In this document: piece after piece, positions 7,786-15,246 of the stretch | Position numbering within the stretch: the stretch's first letter is position 1 | Layout of the letters: each line of letters starts with the position of its first letter | From: Vibrio lentus | GTDB taxonomy: Bacteria; Pseudomonadota; Gammaproteobacteria; Enterobacterales; Vibrionaceae | DNA: 64,000 nucleotides | Direction of reading: 5' to 3' | NCBI RefSeq assembly: GCF_002875945.1 | Contig: NZ_MCZK01000172.1 | Span: forward strand, 62,001 to 126,000 | Translations under genes and position numbers: made by a program | The notes under the pieces: generated by a model | The model's input: the letters and a program-made list of their open reading frames with translations, nothing else | Told to the model about the DNA's origin: nothing | Databases searched by the model: none

Positions 7786-8133
7786 TTAATACATTTTGGG
7801 TTCTGTATTGGGCCTAAAGGGCACAACATTTTCAGGTTGAGATTCTTCAAAACTACAACGACCTTGCAGCGCATCTTGGAACTTACACACTTGGCAGCTT
7901 AGTTCTTGCATCAACACGACATTGGTATGATGTGGATTTTTACAACGGCTAACCACTAAATCGATGTGGCTCTGTTGGGCGCGCAGCCTGTCTTGCATGG
8001 TTTCTGATGCTGAACAAATCATCTGTTCGCACATCTCATGTTTGAATTGATTGAATGCTTTCGGATCGCTTTTCGCGAGTTGGACAAGTTCATCAAAGGG
8101 GGGCAGTTTTTGATTTGGCTGTGGATGTCCCAT
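7786..8133 (-). CDS. DUF3135 family protein
   Basis: Cytoplasmic protein of about 115 residues and unknown function. It starts MGHPQPNQKLPPFDELVQLAKSDPKAFNQFKHEMCEQMI, the conserved N-terminal block of this gammaproteobacterial family. Cysteines at CEQMIC and CQVCKFQDALQGRC are noticeable, but no metal site can be claimed. I chose this ATG because an AAGGAAGGA ribosome site ends four bases before it; the ATG three bases upstream (8136) is nearly as good. A longer frame from 8157 has no ribosome site. It is convergent with the DUF805 gene and lies 102 bases beyond the SufR-like regulator on the same strand. Confidence 0.75.
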   Translation of the reverse strand: MGHPQPNQKLPPFDELVQLAKSDPKAFNQFKHEMCEQMICSASETMQDRLRAQQSHIDLVVSRCKNPHHTNVVLMQELSCQVCKFQDALQGRCSFEESQPENVVPFRPNTEPKMY

Positions 8134-8235
8134 CATTCCTTCCTTAGCACTAAGCATGTTTCATATGCTTTAAGCTTAAGAAAGAAATCTGTACAAATTT
8201 TGTTCTATTTTTATTTTCTCAATATTGAGACAGTA

Positions 8236-8856
8236 TTAGTGGCTAGGCGTTAGGGTATAAGTACAACGACGTTCGCCAGTAATGATGTGCTCAGTGCGGC
8301 TCACATGACATTCATCTTTGAGTAATTCTTTGAAAACATTGAGTTCTGATTGGCAAAGGCTAGGGCAGCGAGTCGCAGCCTTACAGATAGGGCAGTGGTT
8401 TTCGATCAAGATGTAGTGATCGCCTTGATCTTGAAGTTCAGCCATATACCCTTCTTCTTCTCGAAGTTGGGTTAGCTTTTCAAGTTTACTCAGTAGATTG
8501 TCGCAGGCAGATAGGGCGGTTTGGTACTGCTTTAACGTGTGTTGTTCACGTTCAGCGGCCACTTTAGCTAGCCCCTCTTTACCAAACAGATTCTCGACAG
8601 CATCTATCACTTGAATCGTGAGTTCACCGTGTCGATCTGAAAATTGACCATGACCTTGTTGAGTCAGTGACCAATGGCGAGTTGGGCGACCTACTTTTAC
8701 TTTGACGTCATGAAACGCAAGAATACCGTCATCTTCCAAACTTTGTAGGTGCTGCCTGGCACCCATTGTCGTCATGCCAAATTCTTCTGACAGTTGTTTC
8801 GCGGTTACCGCGCCTTGACGCTTAATGGTCTGTAAGATTTTGTCGCTTGTTTTCAT
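8236..8856 (-). CDS. SufR-like winged-helix regulator with a C-terminal cysteine cluster
   Basis: Probable DNA-binding regulator of 206 residues. Residues 1-65 form a winged helix-turn-helix (SDKILQTIKRQGAVTAKQLSEEFGMTTMGARQHLQSLEDDGI, wing KVKVGRPTRHW). After a charged helical middle section, the C-terminus has NHCPICKAATRCPSLCQSE and, about 35 residues later, a GERRCTY motif. Several closely spaced cysteines followed by a TEHIITGERRC segment are characteristic of SufR-type proteins that bind an iron-sulfur cluster. Its target genes are not evident: no suf or isc gene is in the window. Cluster binding is inferred from the motif only. Confidence 0.7.
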   Translation of the reverse strand: MKTSDKILQTIKRQGAVTAKQLSEEFGMTTMGARQHLQSLEDDGILAFHDVKVKVGRPTRHWSLTQQGHGQFSDRHGELTIQVIDAVENLFGKEGLAKVAAEREQHTLKQYQTALSACDNLLSKLEKLTQLREEEGYMAELQDQGDHYILIENHCPICKAATRCPSLCQSELNVFKELLKDECHVSRTEHIITGERRCTYTLTPSH

Positions 8857-8960
8857 ACTATCTCTACCTAATGAACCTTACTATTATGAGGCAAGGTGTT
8901 TATAAAGCAAACCATTTACTATGGCGTAGGTGAAATGCACGGGTTATTGATGGCCAATAA

Positions 8961-8990
8961 AACAAAAGGCTGATACTTGGTATCAGCCTT
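8961..8990 (-). terminator. Terminator of glpX
   Basis: AAGGCTGATAC and GTATCAGCCTT form an 11-bp stem with a 3-base loop. On the minus strand it runs into TTTTGTTTT. Confidence 0.85.
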
Positions 8991-9018
8991 CGCGTGTTCT
9001 GTTGAACCTAGTTTAGGT

Positions 9019-10026
9019 TTACAGGATGTGACCAATCACTTCTGGGTCTTTACGCTCTAGATAGTGAATAGACTTGATGCGACGAATAGTACGACAGCGG
9101 CCACGGATAAGCAGTGTTTCTGTGGTTGCGATATTGCCTGTACGAGTAATGCCTTCTAGAAGGTCACCCTTAGTAATACCCGTTGCAGAGAACACAACGT
9201 TGTCGCTACGAGCCATGTCTTCCATCTTCAACACGATACCCGCCGTTACGCCCATTTCAGCACAGCGCTCTAATTCAAGCTCACCGTGTTTGCAGTTCTC
9301 TTCTGTATCGCCTTTTACCTCATGACGAGGTAGTAGACGTGCGTGCATGTCGCCGTCGAGTGCGCGAATAACCGCAGCCGAAACAACACCTTCAGGCGCG
9401 CCGCCAATGCAGTACATTACGTCGACTTCGCTGTCTGGCATACACGTTAAGATAGAAGCAGCAACATCACCGTCTGGCACTGCGAATACACGAACGCCCA
9501 TCGCCTGCATGTCGGCAATCACTTGATCATGACGTGGCTTAGCCAGTGTGGTTACGACTAGTGTATCGAGTGTTTTACCTAGTGCTTTCGCAATGTTTTC
9601 TAGGTTTTCTGTCAGTGGCAGTTCTAGGTCAATCGCGCCTTTTGCGCCAGGGCCAACAACTAATTTTTCCATGTACATGTCAGGCGCTTTAAGGAAGCTA
9701 CCTTTCTCACCTGCAGCCAATACAGCCAATGCATTTGATTGGCCCATTGCTGTCATGCGTGTCCCTTCAATTGGGTCAACGGCGATATCTACAGCATCAC
9801 CGCCAATACCGACGTTTTCGCCGATGTATAGCATAGGTGCATCATCGATTTCACCTTCGCCAATAACAATCTCACCGCTGATTTCGGTTTTGTTCAGTAG
9901 GCTACGCATTACTTCTACAGCAGCGCCATCTGCAGCGTTTTTATCGCCGCGGCCAAGCCACTTGTAACCAGCTAGTGCTGCACCTTCAGTGACACGAGAG
10001 AATGACATTGCTAAATCGCGTTTCAT
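9019..10026 (-). CDS. glpX: Class II fructose-1,6-bisphosphatase
   Basis: Gluconeogenic phosphatase that hydrolyses fructose 1,6-bisphosphate to fructose 6-phosphate, opposing PfkA. The 335 residues carry the lithium-sensitive phosphatase metal motifs: GEIDDAPMLYIGE near residue 57 and DPIEGT near residue 86, with the later GGAPEGVVSAAVIRALDG loop. The start follows a GGAG ribosome site. In E. coli glpX belongs to the glpFKX operon beside zapB. Here glpF and glpK are absent and glpX is alone, divergent from zapB, with its own terminator. Regulation by glycerol is therefore less certain. Confidence 0.96.
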   Translation of the reverse strand: MKRDLAMSFSRVTEGAALAGYKWLGRGDKNAADGAAVEVMRSLLNKTEISGEIVIGEGEIDDAPMLYIGENVGIGGDAVDIAVDPIEGTRMTAMGQSNALAVLAAGEKGSFLKAPDMYMEKLVVGPGAKGAIDLELPLTENLENIAKALGKTLDTLVVTTLAKPRHDQVIADMQAMGVRVFAVPDGDVAASILTCMPDSEVDVMYCIGGAPEGVVSAAVIRALDGDMHARLLPRHEVKGDTEENCKHGELELERCAEMGVTAGIVLKMEDMARSDNVVFSATGITKGDLLEGITRTGNIATTETLLIRGRCRTIRRIKSIHYLERKDPEVIGHIL

Positions 10027-10350
10027 GCGGACTCCAAAATTTTCAAAGGGGGAATAGAAATTTCGCGGCGAATTTTACCATATCCCAAAGGAAACGTTTG
10101 CCTTTTTGTTTTTTGGGGATTGCTCTCGATCAATTTGCAGGTGAAAACAGGTAATATTCATCAAAATAATCAGTCTGTTGACGTGGTAGTAATAATTCAC
10201 GTCAATATTCGGTAAAAAGCGCTGTTTTTTTCATCGAATGGCGTAAAATATCGAATATATAGAGTGTTTATCCTTGCTCTGCTGAGTAGAATGGGGAAAT
10301 AAGTGGAGTAGACCTTCACCATCAAACGGATAACTTAAAGGTAGGCCAGA
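10027..10350. other. glpX-zapB divergent intergenic region
   Basis: No gene is visible in 324 bases. It holds the promoters of two divergent genes and, at 10178-10205, the inverted repeat TTGACGTG / CACGTCAA with a 12-base spacer. I see no other structure. Confidence 0.5.
10178..10205. promoter_or_regulatory. Inverted repeat TTGACGTG-N12-CACGTCAA
   Basis: The two 8-base arms are exact. The position between divergent glpX and zapB suggests an operator, but no regulator is recognised. Confidence 0.35.
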
Positions 10351-10593
10351 ATGTCTTTTGAAGTACTAGAGCAGCTAGAAGCAAAAATTCAAACAGCAGT
10401 AGATACAATTGCACTTCTTCAAATGGAAGTGGAAGAGCTTAAAGAAGAGAAAGAAGCACTAGCAACAGAAGCTGGTGAGCTAAAAGCAAGCCGTCACGAC
10501 CTAGAGCAAAAAACTCAGCAAATGCAGGAAGAGCACTCTGCATGGCAAGATCGCATCCGTAACCTTCTAGGTAAAATGGACGACGTAGAGTAA
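10351..10593 (+). CDS. zapB: Cell division protein ZapB
   Basis: Small coiled-coil protein of 80 residues that joins the division ring through ZapA and helps organise FtsZ. The whole sequence (MSFEVLEQLEAKIQTAVDTIALLQ onward) is a continuous heptad-rich helix with almost no proline or glycine, ending IRNLLGKMDDVE. Length, start and the position next to glpX and rraA match E. coli. An AAAGG ribosome site precedes it. It is monocistronic, closed by a strong terminator that also serves rraA from the other side. Confidence 0.93.
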   Translation: MSFEVLEQLEAKIQTAVDTIALLQMEVEELKEEKEALATEAGELKASRHDLEQKTQQMQEEHSAWQDRIRNLLGKMDDVE

Positions 10594-10610
10594 TCAACTC
10601 TTCAGATTTA

Positions 10611-10645
10611 AAAAAACGCCCGCTACTGAGTAGCGGGCGTTTTTG
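10611..10645. terminator. Bidirectional terminator between zapB and rraA
   Basis: ACGCCCGCTA and TAGCGGGCGT form a 10-bp stem around CTGAG, with an A-run on one side and a T-run on the other, so it can act on both strands. Confidence 0.9.
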
Positions 10646-10654
10646 TTTGTTGTT

Positions 10655-10714
10655 CTAATTTGCGCAGTGCTAATTTGCAACGTACTAATTTACAAAGTGT
10701 TGGTTTGCGAATGT
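10655..10714. repeat. Four imperfect 15-bp tandem repeats beyond the rraA stop
   Basis: The units are CTAATTTGCGCAGTG, CTAATTTGCAACGTA, CTAATTTACAAAGTG and TTGGTTTGCGAATGT, contiguous between the zapB/rraA terminator and the rraA stop codon. The first three share CTAATTT. The length is constant at 15 bp. There is no spacer, so it is not a CRISPR array. Confidence 0.65.
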
Positions 10715-10741
10715 TAGCTTGGGTGTGATTCGTTCGAATCG

Positions 10742-11260
10742 TTACTCTGGCTCTTCTTCTTCAACATCCAAATCAAGCTCAACATCTAAAGGCTCAGCAG
10801 AAAGGATTATGCCTGTGTTGTCTGCATAGAGGTAATCTTCCGGCAAGAAAGTTACGCTGCCAAAGTTGACCGGCACATCTAATTCGCCCACACCTTCTTG
10901 GCTCGCGCCAACGGGAATAGAGGCCAAAGCCTGAATACCAAGGTTCATGTCTTCGAGCTCATCGACTTCGCGTACGCAGCCGTAAACCACAATACCTTCC
11001 CACTCATTGTCTTCGGCAAGTAATGCTATTTCAGCATCGATCAGCGCTTTTCTCAATGAGCCGCCACCATCGATCAACAACACCCGCCCCAGACCATCTT
11101 GTTCTAATACAGACCGAATTAATGCGTTGTCTTCAAAACATTTTATCGTCGAGATCTGTCCGGCGAATGACGCTCGTCCACCGAAATTACTGAACATTGG
11201 CTCCACGACATCAACTTGATCCAAATATATGTCGCACAGTGCTGAAGTGTTGTATTCCAT
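10742..11260 (-). CDS. rraA: Ribonuclease E activity regulator RraA
   Basis: Trimeric cytoplasmic protein that binds RNase E and reduces mRNA decay. The 172 residues from MEYNTSALCDIYLDQVDVVEPMFSNFGGRASFAGQ match RraA; it belongs to a fold once annotated as MenG methyltransferase. The central GLGRVLLIDGGGSLRKALIDAEIALLA and GIVVYGCVREVDEL segments are characteristic. An AAAGGT ribosome site six bases upstream fixes this ATG over the one six bases earlier. The C-terminus is strongly acidic (DVELDLDVEEEEPE), longer than in E. coli and of unknown purpose. It sits downstream of menA. Confidence 0.94.
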   Translation of the reverse strand: MEYNTSALCDIYLDQVDVVEPMFSNFGGRASFAGQISTIKCFEDNALIRSVLEQDGLGRVLLIDGGGSLRKALIDAEIALLAEDNEWEGIVVYGCVREVDELEDMNLGIQALASIPVGASQEGVGELDVPVNFGSVTFLPEDYLYADNTGIILSAEPLDVELDLDVEEEEPE

Positions 11261-11333
11261 TAGCATACCTTTTGAACAATGAGCTTACTTTGAGTATATC
11301 GGTGCTTGATCCCTTTGCAATGATTAGTCTTAA

Positions 11334-12251
11334 TTAACTCAATAGAGTTTGAGCTACGACAACCCCTGCAAACAGTAGATTAGTCACCAGTGAACATTTC
11401 ACAATGACAGGCATCATTGGTGCAATCTGAGCCGGTTTTTCGGTTTCCCAAACGGCCTTGCCATGCTTGTACACAATAATAATGCTAAGCAAAAACGGCA
11501 GGCTAATCCAGACCGGTTTTTCTTGAATCAGTAGGTAGATTGCGAAAGACGCAAGCGCCAAACCGAGTAACGCGAAATGGTATTGCTTAGCTTTACGTTG
11601 CCCTAGGCGAACGGCCATGGTGCGCTTGCCACATTCACTGTCGTTTTCAATATCACGCATGTTGTTGATGTTGAGAACGGCAACTGCCATTAGTCCACAG
11701 CCTAGCGCTGGAAGGAATAGGCTTGGCTCTACATGGCCAGTGTGCAAGAAGTAAGTACCTGAAACCCCTAACAAGCCAAAGAAGATAAACACCGACAAGT
11801 CGCCAAGGCCAATATAACCATAAGGCTTATTACCCACGGTATAGGCAATGGCTGCGACAATCGCTAAAACACCTAACGCAATGAAAGATAAGATGCTTTC
11901 GAGTGAACTCAGTGCATGAAAAATAAGAATCAACCCTGCGATTACCGTAAATACGATATTGAGAATGATCGCTTGTTTCATGGTTTGGGCGGTGACAGCA
12001 CCCGATTGCATGGCTCTCATTGGGCCTAGGCGTTTGTCGTTATCCGTGCCTTTAACCGCATCGCCATAGTCATTCGCTAAATTCGATAAAATCTGTAATA
12101 GCGTGGCGGTTAAAAATGCCAGCAGGGCTATCGACAAAGAAAACTGGTCGTTGGCAAACGCTAAACTACTTCCTGTAAGAATAGAGACAAGTGCGAGAGG
12201 CAGAGTTTTTGGTCGTGCGGCATCAAGCCAAATCAGTAGAGATTGTTTCAT
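11334..12251 (-). CDS. menA: 1,4-dihydroxy-2-naphthoate polyprenyltransferase
   Basis: Inner-membrane UbiA-family enzyme. It attaches the polyprenyl tail to 1,4-dihydroxy-2-naphthoate, giving demethylmenaquinone for anaerobic respiration. The 305 residues have about eight to nine hydrophobic helices. Both Asp-rich motifs are present: SNLANDYGDAVKGTDNDKR near residue 58, which binds magnesium and diphosphate, and NNMRDIENDSECGKRTMAVRLG near residue 196. It is downstream of hslU on the same strand, but a terminator stands between them, so it probably has its own promoter. Confidence 0.95.
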   Translation of the reverse strand: MKQSLLIWLDAARPKTLPLALVSILTGSSLAFANDQFSLSIALLAFLTATLLQILSNLANDYGDAVKGTDNDKRLGPMRAMQSGAVTAQTMKQAIILNIVFTVIAGLILIFHALSSLESILSFIALGVLAIVAAIAYTVGNKPYGYIGLGDLSVFIFFGLLGVSGTYFLHTGHVEPSLFLPALGCGLMAVAVLNINNMRDIENDSECGKRTMAVRLGQRKAKQYHFALLGLALASFAIYLLIQEKPVWISLPFLLSIIIVYKHGKAVWETEKPAQIAPMMPVIVKCSLVTNLLFAGVVVAQTLLS

Positions 12252-12320
12252 CGTAGGTCTAATTCTTTGTAAGTCTTCGTTTCATACTGTGTTTTGAGTA
12301 TACGCCCATTTTTCGGGTAA

Positions 12321-12346
12321 TAAAAAGCCCACTCGAAAGTGGGCCT
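12321..12346 (-). terminator. Terminator of hslVU
   Basis: GCCCACT and AGTGGGC pair around CGAA. The minus strand then reads through a T-run (plus-strand A-run at 12322-12326). Confidence 0.85.
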
Positions 12347-12406
12347 TGAATTCGCTTATTAGCTGCTATTTCTTTGAGATAGAGCAATAAGTTGGAGTTT
12401 CCTGTG

Positions 12407-13747
12407 CTACAGGATGAAGCGACTTAGGTCTTCGTCTTCTACGAGCTCGCCAAGCTTAGATATTACATAAGCTTCATCAATCACCAATTTGCTGCCTGCT
12501 CGGTCTGTTGCGTCGAATGAAATCTCATCCATTAGGCGTTCCATAACTGTGTGTAGACGACGCGCACCGATGTTTTCAGTGGTTTCGTTCACACGCCATG
12601 CTGCGTCAGCAATTTGGTTGATGCCATCTTCAGTGAACTCAATGCCGACATCTTCTGTTTTCATCAGGGCAATGTACTGCTCTGTCAGTGATGCCTTTGG
12701 CTCAGTAAGAATACGTTTGAAGTCATGTGCAGAAAGAGCTTCAAGTTCAACACGGATTGGTAGACGACCTTGCAGTTCAGGGATCAGGTCTGATGGCTTA
12801 GCCACTTGGAATGCACCTGATGTGATAAACAAGATGTGGTCAGTTTTAACCATACCGTGCTTAGTCGATACTGTGCTGCCTTCGATAAGAGGAAGCAGGT
12901 CACGCTGAACACCTTCACGAGATACGTCTGGGCCTGAGCTGTCGCCACGCTTACAGATTTTGTCGATTTCATCGATGAATACGATGCCGTTGTTTTCAGC
13001 ATTGAAGATCGCGCTCTCTTTTAGCTCTTCCTGGTTCACAAGCTTCGCAGCTTCTTCTTCAGTCAGTGCTTTGAATGCGTCTTTGATTTTCATCTTACGC
13101 TTTTTCTTGGTGTCGCCAGCGAGGTTTTGGAACATGCCTTGCAGCTGGTTAGTCATCTCTTCCATGCCTGGAGGTGACATGATTTCAACGCCCATTTGCG
13201 GCGCGGCTACATCAACTTCGATCTCTTTGTCGTCTAGCTTACCTTCGCGCAGTTTCTTGCGGAAAATCTGACGAGTGTTTGAAGAGGTTGTTTCTTCTGT
13301 TGATTGCTCGTTCTGACCCCAAGCATCGCGTGCTGGTGGTAGAAGGGCATCAAGAATGCGTTCTTCAGCTTGTTCTTCAGCGCGGTATTGTACTTTTTCC
13401 ATCGCTTGTTGATGTGTCATCTTGATCGCAACGTCCGTTAGGTCACGGATGATGGTTTCAACTTCTTTACCTACGTAGCCCACTTCAGTGAACTTAGTCG
13501 CTTCTACCTTGATGAACGGCGCATTCGCCAGTTTCGCTAGGCGGCGAGCAATTTCAGTTTTACCGACACCGGTTGGGCCGATCATCAGAATGTTCTTTGG
13601 TGATACTTCAACACGCAAGCTTTCTTCAAGCTGCATACGACGCCAGCGGTTACGCAGTGCAATAGCAACTGAACGCTTAGCGTTATCTTGGCCGATAATG
13701 TGGCGATTGAGTTCGTGAACGATTTCGCGAGGAGTCATCTCAGACAT
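12407..13747 (-). CDS. hslU: HslUV protease ATPase subunit HslU
   Basis: AAA+ unfoldase ring that feeds substrates to HslV. The 446 residues show Walker A (MIGPTGVGKTEIARRLA near residue 60), the pore GYVGKEVE loop, an inserted I domain at about 110-240 rich in charged residues, Walker B (GIVFIDEIDKI) and the sensor 2 arginine in ENIGARRLHTVMERL. The C-terminus ends EDLSRFIL, the tail that docks into HslV and activates it. The start follows an AAGGAAA site. It is second in the hslVU operon, 58 bases after hslV. Confidence 0.97.
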   Translation of the reverse strand: MSEMTPREIVHELNRHIIGQDNAKRSVAIALRNRWRRMQLEESLRVEVSPKNILMIGPTGVGKTEIARRLAKLANAPFIKVEATKFTEVGYVGKEVETIIRDLTDVAIKMTHQQAMEKVQYRAEEQAEERILDALLPPARDAWGQNEQSTEETTSSNTRQIFRKKLREGKLDDKEIEVDVAAPQMGVEIMSPPGMEEMTNQLQGMFQNLAGDTKKKRKMKIKDAFKALTEEEAAKLVNQEELKESAIFNAENNGIVFIDEIDKICKRGDSSGPDVSREGVQRDLLPLIEGSTVSTKHGMVKTDHILFITSGAFQVAKPSDLIPELQGRLPIRVELEALSAHDFKRILTEPKASLTEQYIALMKTEDVGIEFTEDGINQIADAAWRVNETTENIGARRLHTVMERLMDEISFDATDRAGSKLVIDEAYVISKLGELVEDEDLSRFIL

Positions 13748-13805
13748 GGTTTTTCCTTAATTCTTTAATCACTGTTGAATACAACGTTATTGATGGAAGC
13801 GGTCG

Positions 13806-14354
13806 CTACTCTGGCTTTGGCAGCTCAACGGTGCTCTCTAGTTCTTCAATAGTGTGGTGATGGTTGGTGAATACGCAGATATCGCCAGCAATGTTCAGCG
13901 ACTTTTCTGCAATTTCACGCGCATCTAAATCTGTATTTTCTAATAGTGCAGTAGCCGCTGCTTGAGCGAAGTTACCGCCTGAACCGATAGCAATCAGGTC
14001 GTTCTCTGGTTGAACTACGTCACCGTTACCAGTGATGATCAATGAAGCGGTTTCATCCGCGACTGCTAGCAGTGCTTCTAATTTACGTAGAGCACGATCG
14101 CTACGCCAATCCTTCGCCAACTCAACGGCAGCTTTGGTTAGGTGGCCTTGGTGCATTTGCAGCTTGCTTTCAAATTTTTCGAATAGCGTGAAAGCATCAG
14201 CCGTACCGCCAGCAAAACCAGCCAGTACTTTGTTGTTGTATAGGCGACGTACTTTACGGGCATTGCCCTTCATTACAGTATTGCCTAGAGATACTTGTCC
14301 ATCACCCGCGATGACGACTTTATTATTACGACGTACAGATACAATGGTAGTCAC
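13806..14354 (-). CDS. hslV: HslUV protease peptidase subunit HslV
   Basis: Threonine peptidase of the HslUV proteasome-like complex. After removal of the start Met the catalytic Thr of TTIVSVRRNNKVVIAGDGQVSLGNTVMKGN is N-terminal. The 182 residues also carry LAGFAGGTADAFTLFEKFE and a C-terminal IAGDICVFTNHHHTIEEL segment. A heat-shock promoter match lies 44-72 bases upstream. It is first in the operon with hslU and shares length and order with E. coli. Confidence 0.97.
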   Translation of the reverse strand: MTTIVSVRRNNKVVIAGDGQVSLGNTVMKGNARKVRRLYNNKVLAGFAGGTADAFTLFEKFESKLQMHQGHLTKAAVELAKDWRSDRALRKLEALLAVADETASLIITGNGDVVQPENDLIAIGSGGNFAQAAATALLENTDLDAREIAEKSLNIAGDICVFTNHHHTIEELESTVELPKPE

Positions 14355-14397
14355 GAGTAGGGCCTCTTAATATTTCTTATCTTTGGGTATAAAAAGT

Positions 14398-14426
14398 ATA
14401 TGAGGATGGTGCTCGGATAATTCAAG
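14398..14426 (-). promoter_or_regulatory. Sigma-32 (heat-shock) promoter of hslVU
   Basis: On the minus strand CTTGAAT, a 14-base spacer, then CCTCATAT. The heat-shock consensus is CTTGAAA and CCCCATnT, so each element has one mismatch and the spacing is standard. The end of the -10 element is 44 bases before the hslV start. Confidence 0.75.
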
Positions 14427-14494
14427 GAAGGTCGAGTGATGTCGCGCAACTTATCGACGGAAGTTATAAGGAAATTTGGTTAAAGGACGAGGAG

Positions 14495-14521
14495 ACAAAA
14501 GAAAACCTCCACAATGGGAGG
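14495..14521 (-). terminator. Terminator of ftsN
   Basis: CCTCC and GGAGG pair around a 6-base loop. The minus strand continues TTTTCTTTTG. It separates ftsN from the hslVU promoter. Confidence 0.7.
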
Positions 14522-14584
14522 CTTTCGGAGTTTGGTTTTCGGCTTTTGCTTAGATTAAGACTGCGACTATCGCTAAATCTAATT

Positions 14585-15124
14585 CTATTCGGTGTCTTTC
14601 CAAATAGCGCAAGGTTCGATTTTTGCGCGCTGTAGTTTATGGCGATCGCGCTCGGCGTCACGCTTAAACTTGTATGGCCCTAGAACCACACGGTACCAGC
14701 TACTGCCGTCTTTCTTACGGATTTCACTCGAGATACCTTGGAAAGCAATATCCAATTTACGCGCATCTGCCTGAGAAGCGGTTTTGTAAGCGCCACACTG
14801 CATGATGTAAGGGATCTTAGAGATCTCTTGCTCTTTGGCTTTAACTTCAATTTCACGACTTGGCAGCGTTTCAACGTAGTCCCACTTCTCTTCTGGAGGA
14901 GGTGGAATCACTTTCGCTGGTTTTGGCTTAGGTTTCGGCTTGCTCACCTCAGGCACTGGTGTTGGCGGCTCAGGATCGTTACTCAGTAAGTAAAGTCCAT
15001 AACCAAAACCACCGGCAAGGAGGATCGCCAAAAGACCACTGCGCCAAGGTTTACGGCGAGGGGCTTGTTTCTTGGTCGGTTTTTTCGTGCCACGACCGCG
15101 CTTTACATAATCTCTATTAGCCAC
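14585..15124 (-). CDS. ftsN: Cell division protein FtsN
   Basis: Bitopic inner-membrane protein that triggers septal peptidoglycan synthesis. From the GTG start the protein is 179 residues: a short basic cytoplasmic tail beginning VANRDYVKRGRGTKKPTKK (initiated as Met), a membrane helix (GLLAILLAGGFGYGLYLLS, about 30-48), a proline- and lysine-rich periplasmic linker (PVPEVSKPKPKPKPAKVIPPPP) and a C-terminal SPOR domain (IPYIMQCGAYKTASQADARKL onward) that binds denuded glycan. E. coli FtsN begins MAQRDYV, which supports the GTG; the alternative TTG at 15136 has no better ribosome site. It is shorter than the E. coli protein through a reduced linker. Confidence 0.9.
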   Translation of the reverse strand: MANRDYVKRGRGTKKPTKKQAPRRKPWRSGLLAILLAGGFGYGLYLLSNDPEPPTPVPEVSKPKPKPKPAKVIPPPPEEKWDYVETLPSREIEVKAKEQEISKIPYIMQCGAYKTASQADARKLDIAFQGISSEIRKKDGSSWYRVVLGPYKFKRDAERDRHKLQRAKIEPCAIWKDTE

Positions 15125-15199
15125 AAGACAATTCAATAGTTGATAGTTCTGCTCTCATGGTAATCCAGATTGCGCGAGGATAATAGTGCAGAAATGGAA

Positions 15200-15221
15200 G
15201 CGGCACATCAAAATGTGCCGC
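15200..15221 (-). terminator. Hairpin after cytR
   Basis: GCGGCACAT and ATGTGCCGC form a 9-bp stem with a 4-base loop 26 bases past the cytR stop. The minus strand that follows is only moderately T-rich (TTCCATTTC), so termination may be partial and ftsN may be read in part from upstream. Confidence 0.55.
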
Positions 15222-15246
15222 AGGTTTGTGTGGGTATTTATCTTGC

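Noticed and set aside
6838..8856. The group of small uncharacterised genes as a possible new operon or defence island
   Set aside because: The genes lie on different strands with terminators between them, show no composition shift or mobility genes, and most belong to widespread housekeeping-type families.
9548..9967. A 139-codon plus-strand frame inside glpX
   Set aside because: It is the antisense of conserved glpX motifs, with a serine- and proline-rich translation and no ribosome site.
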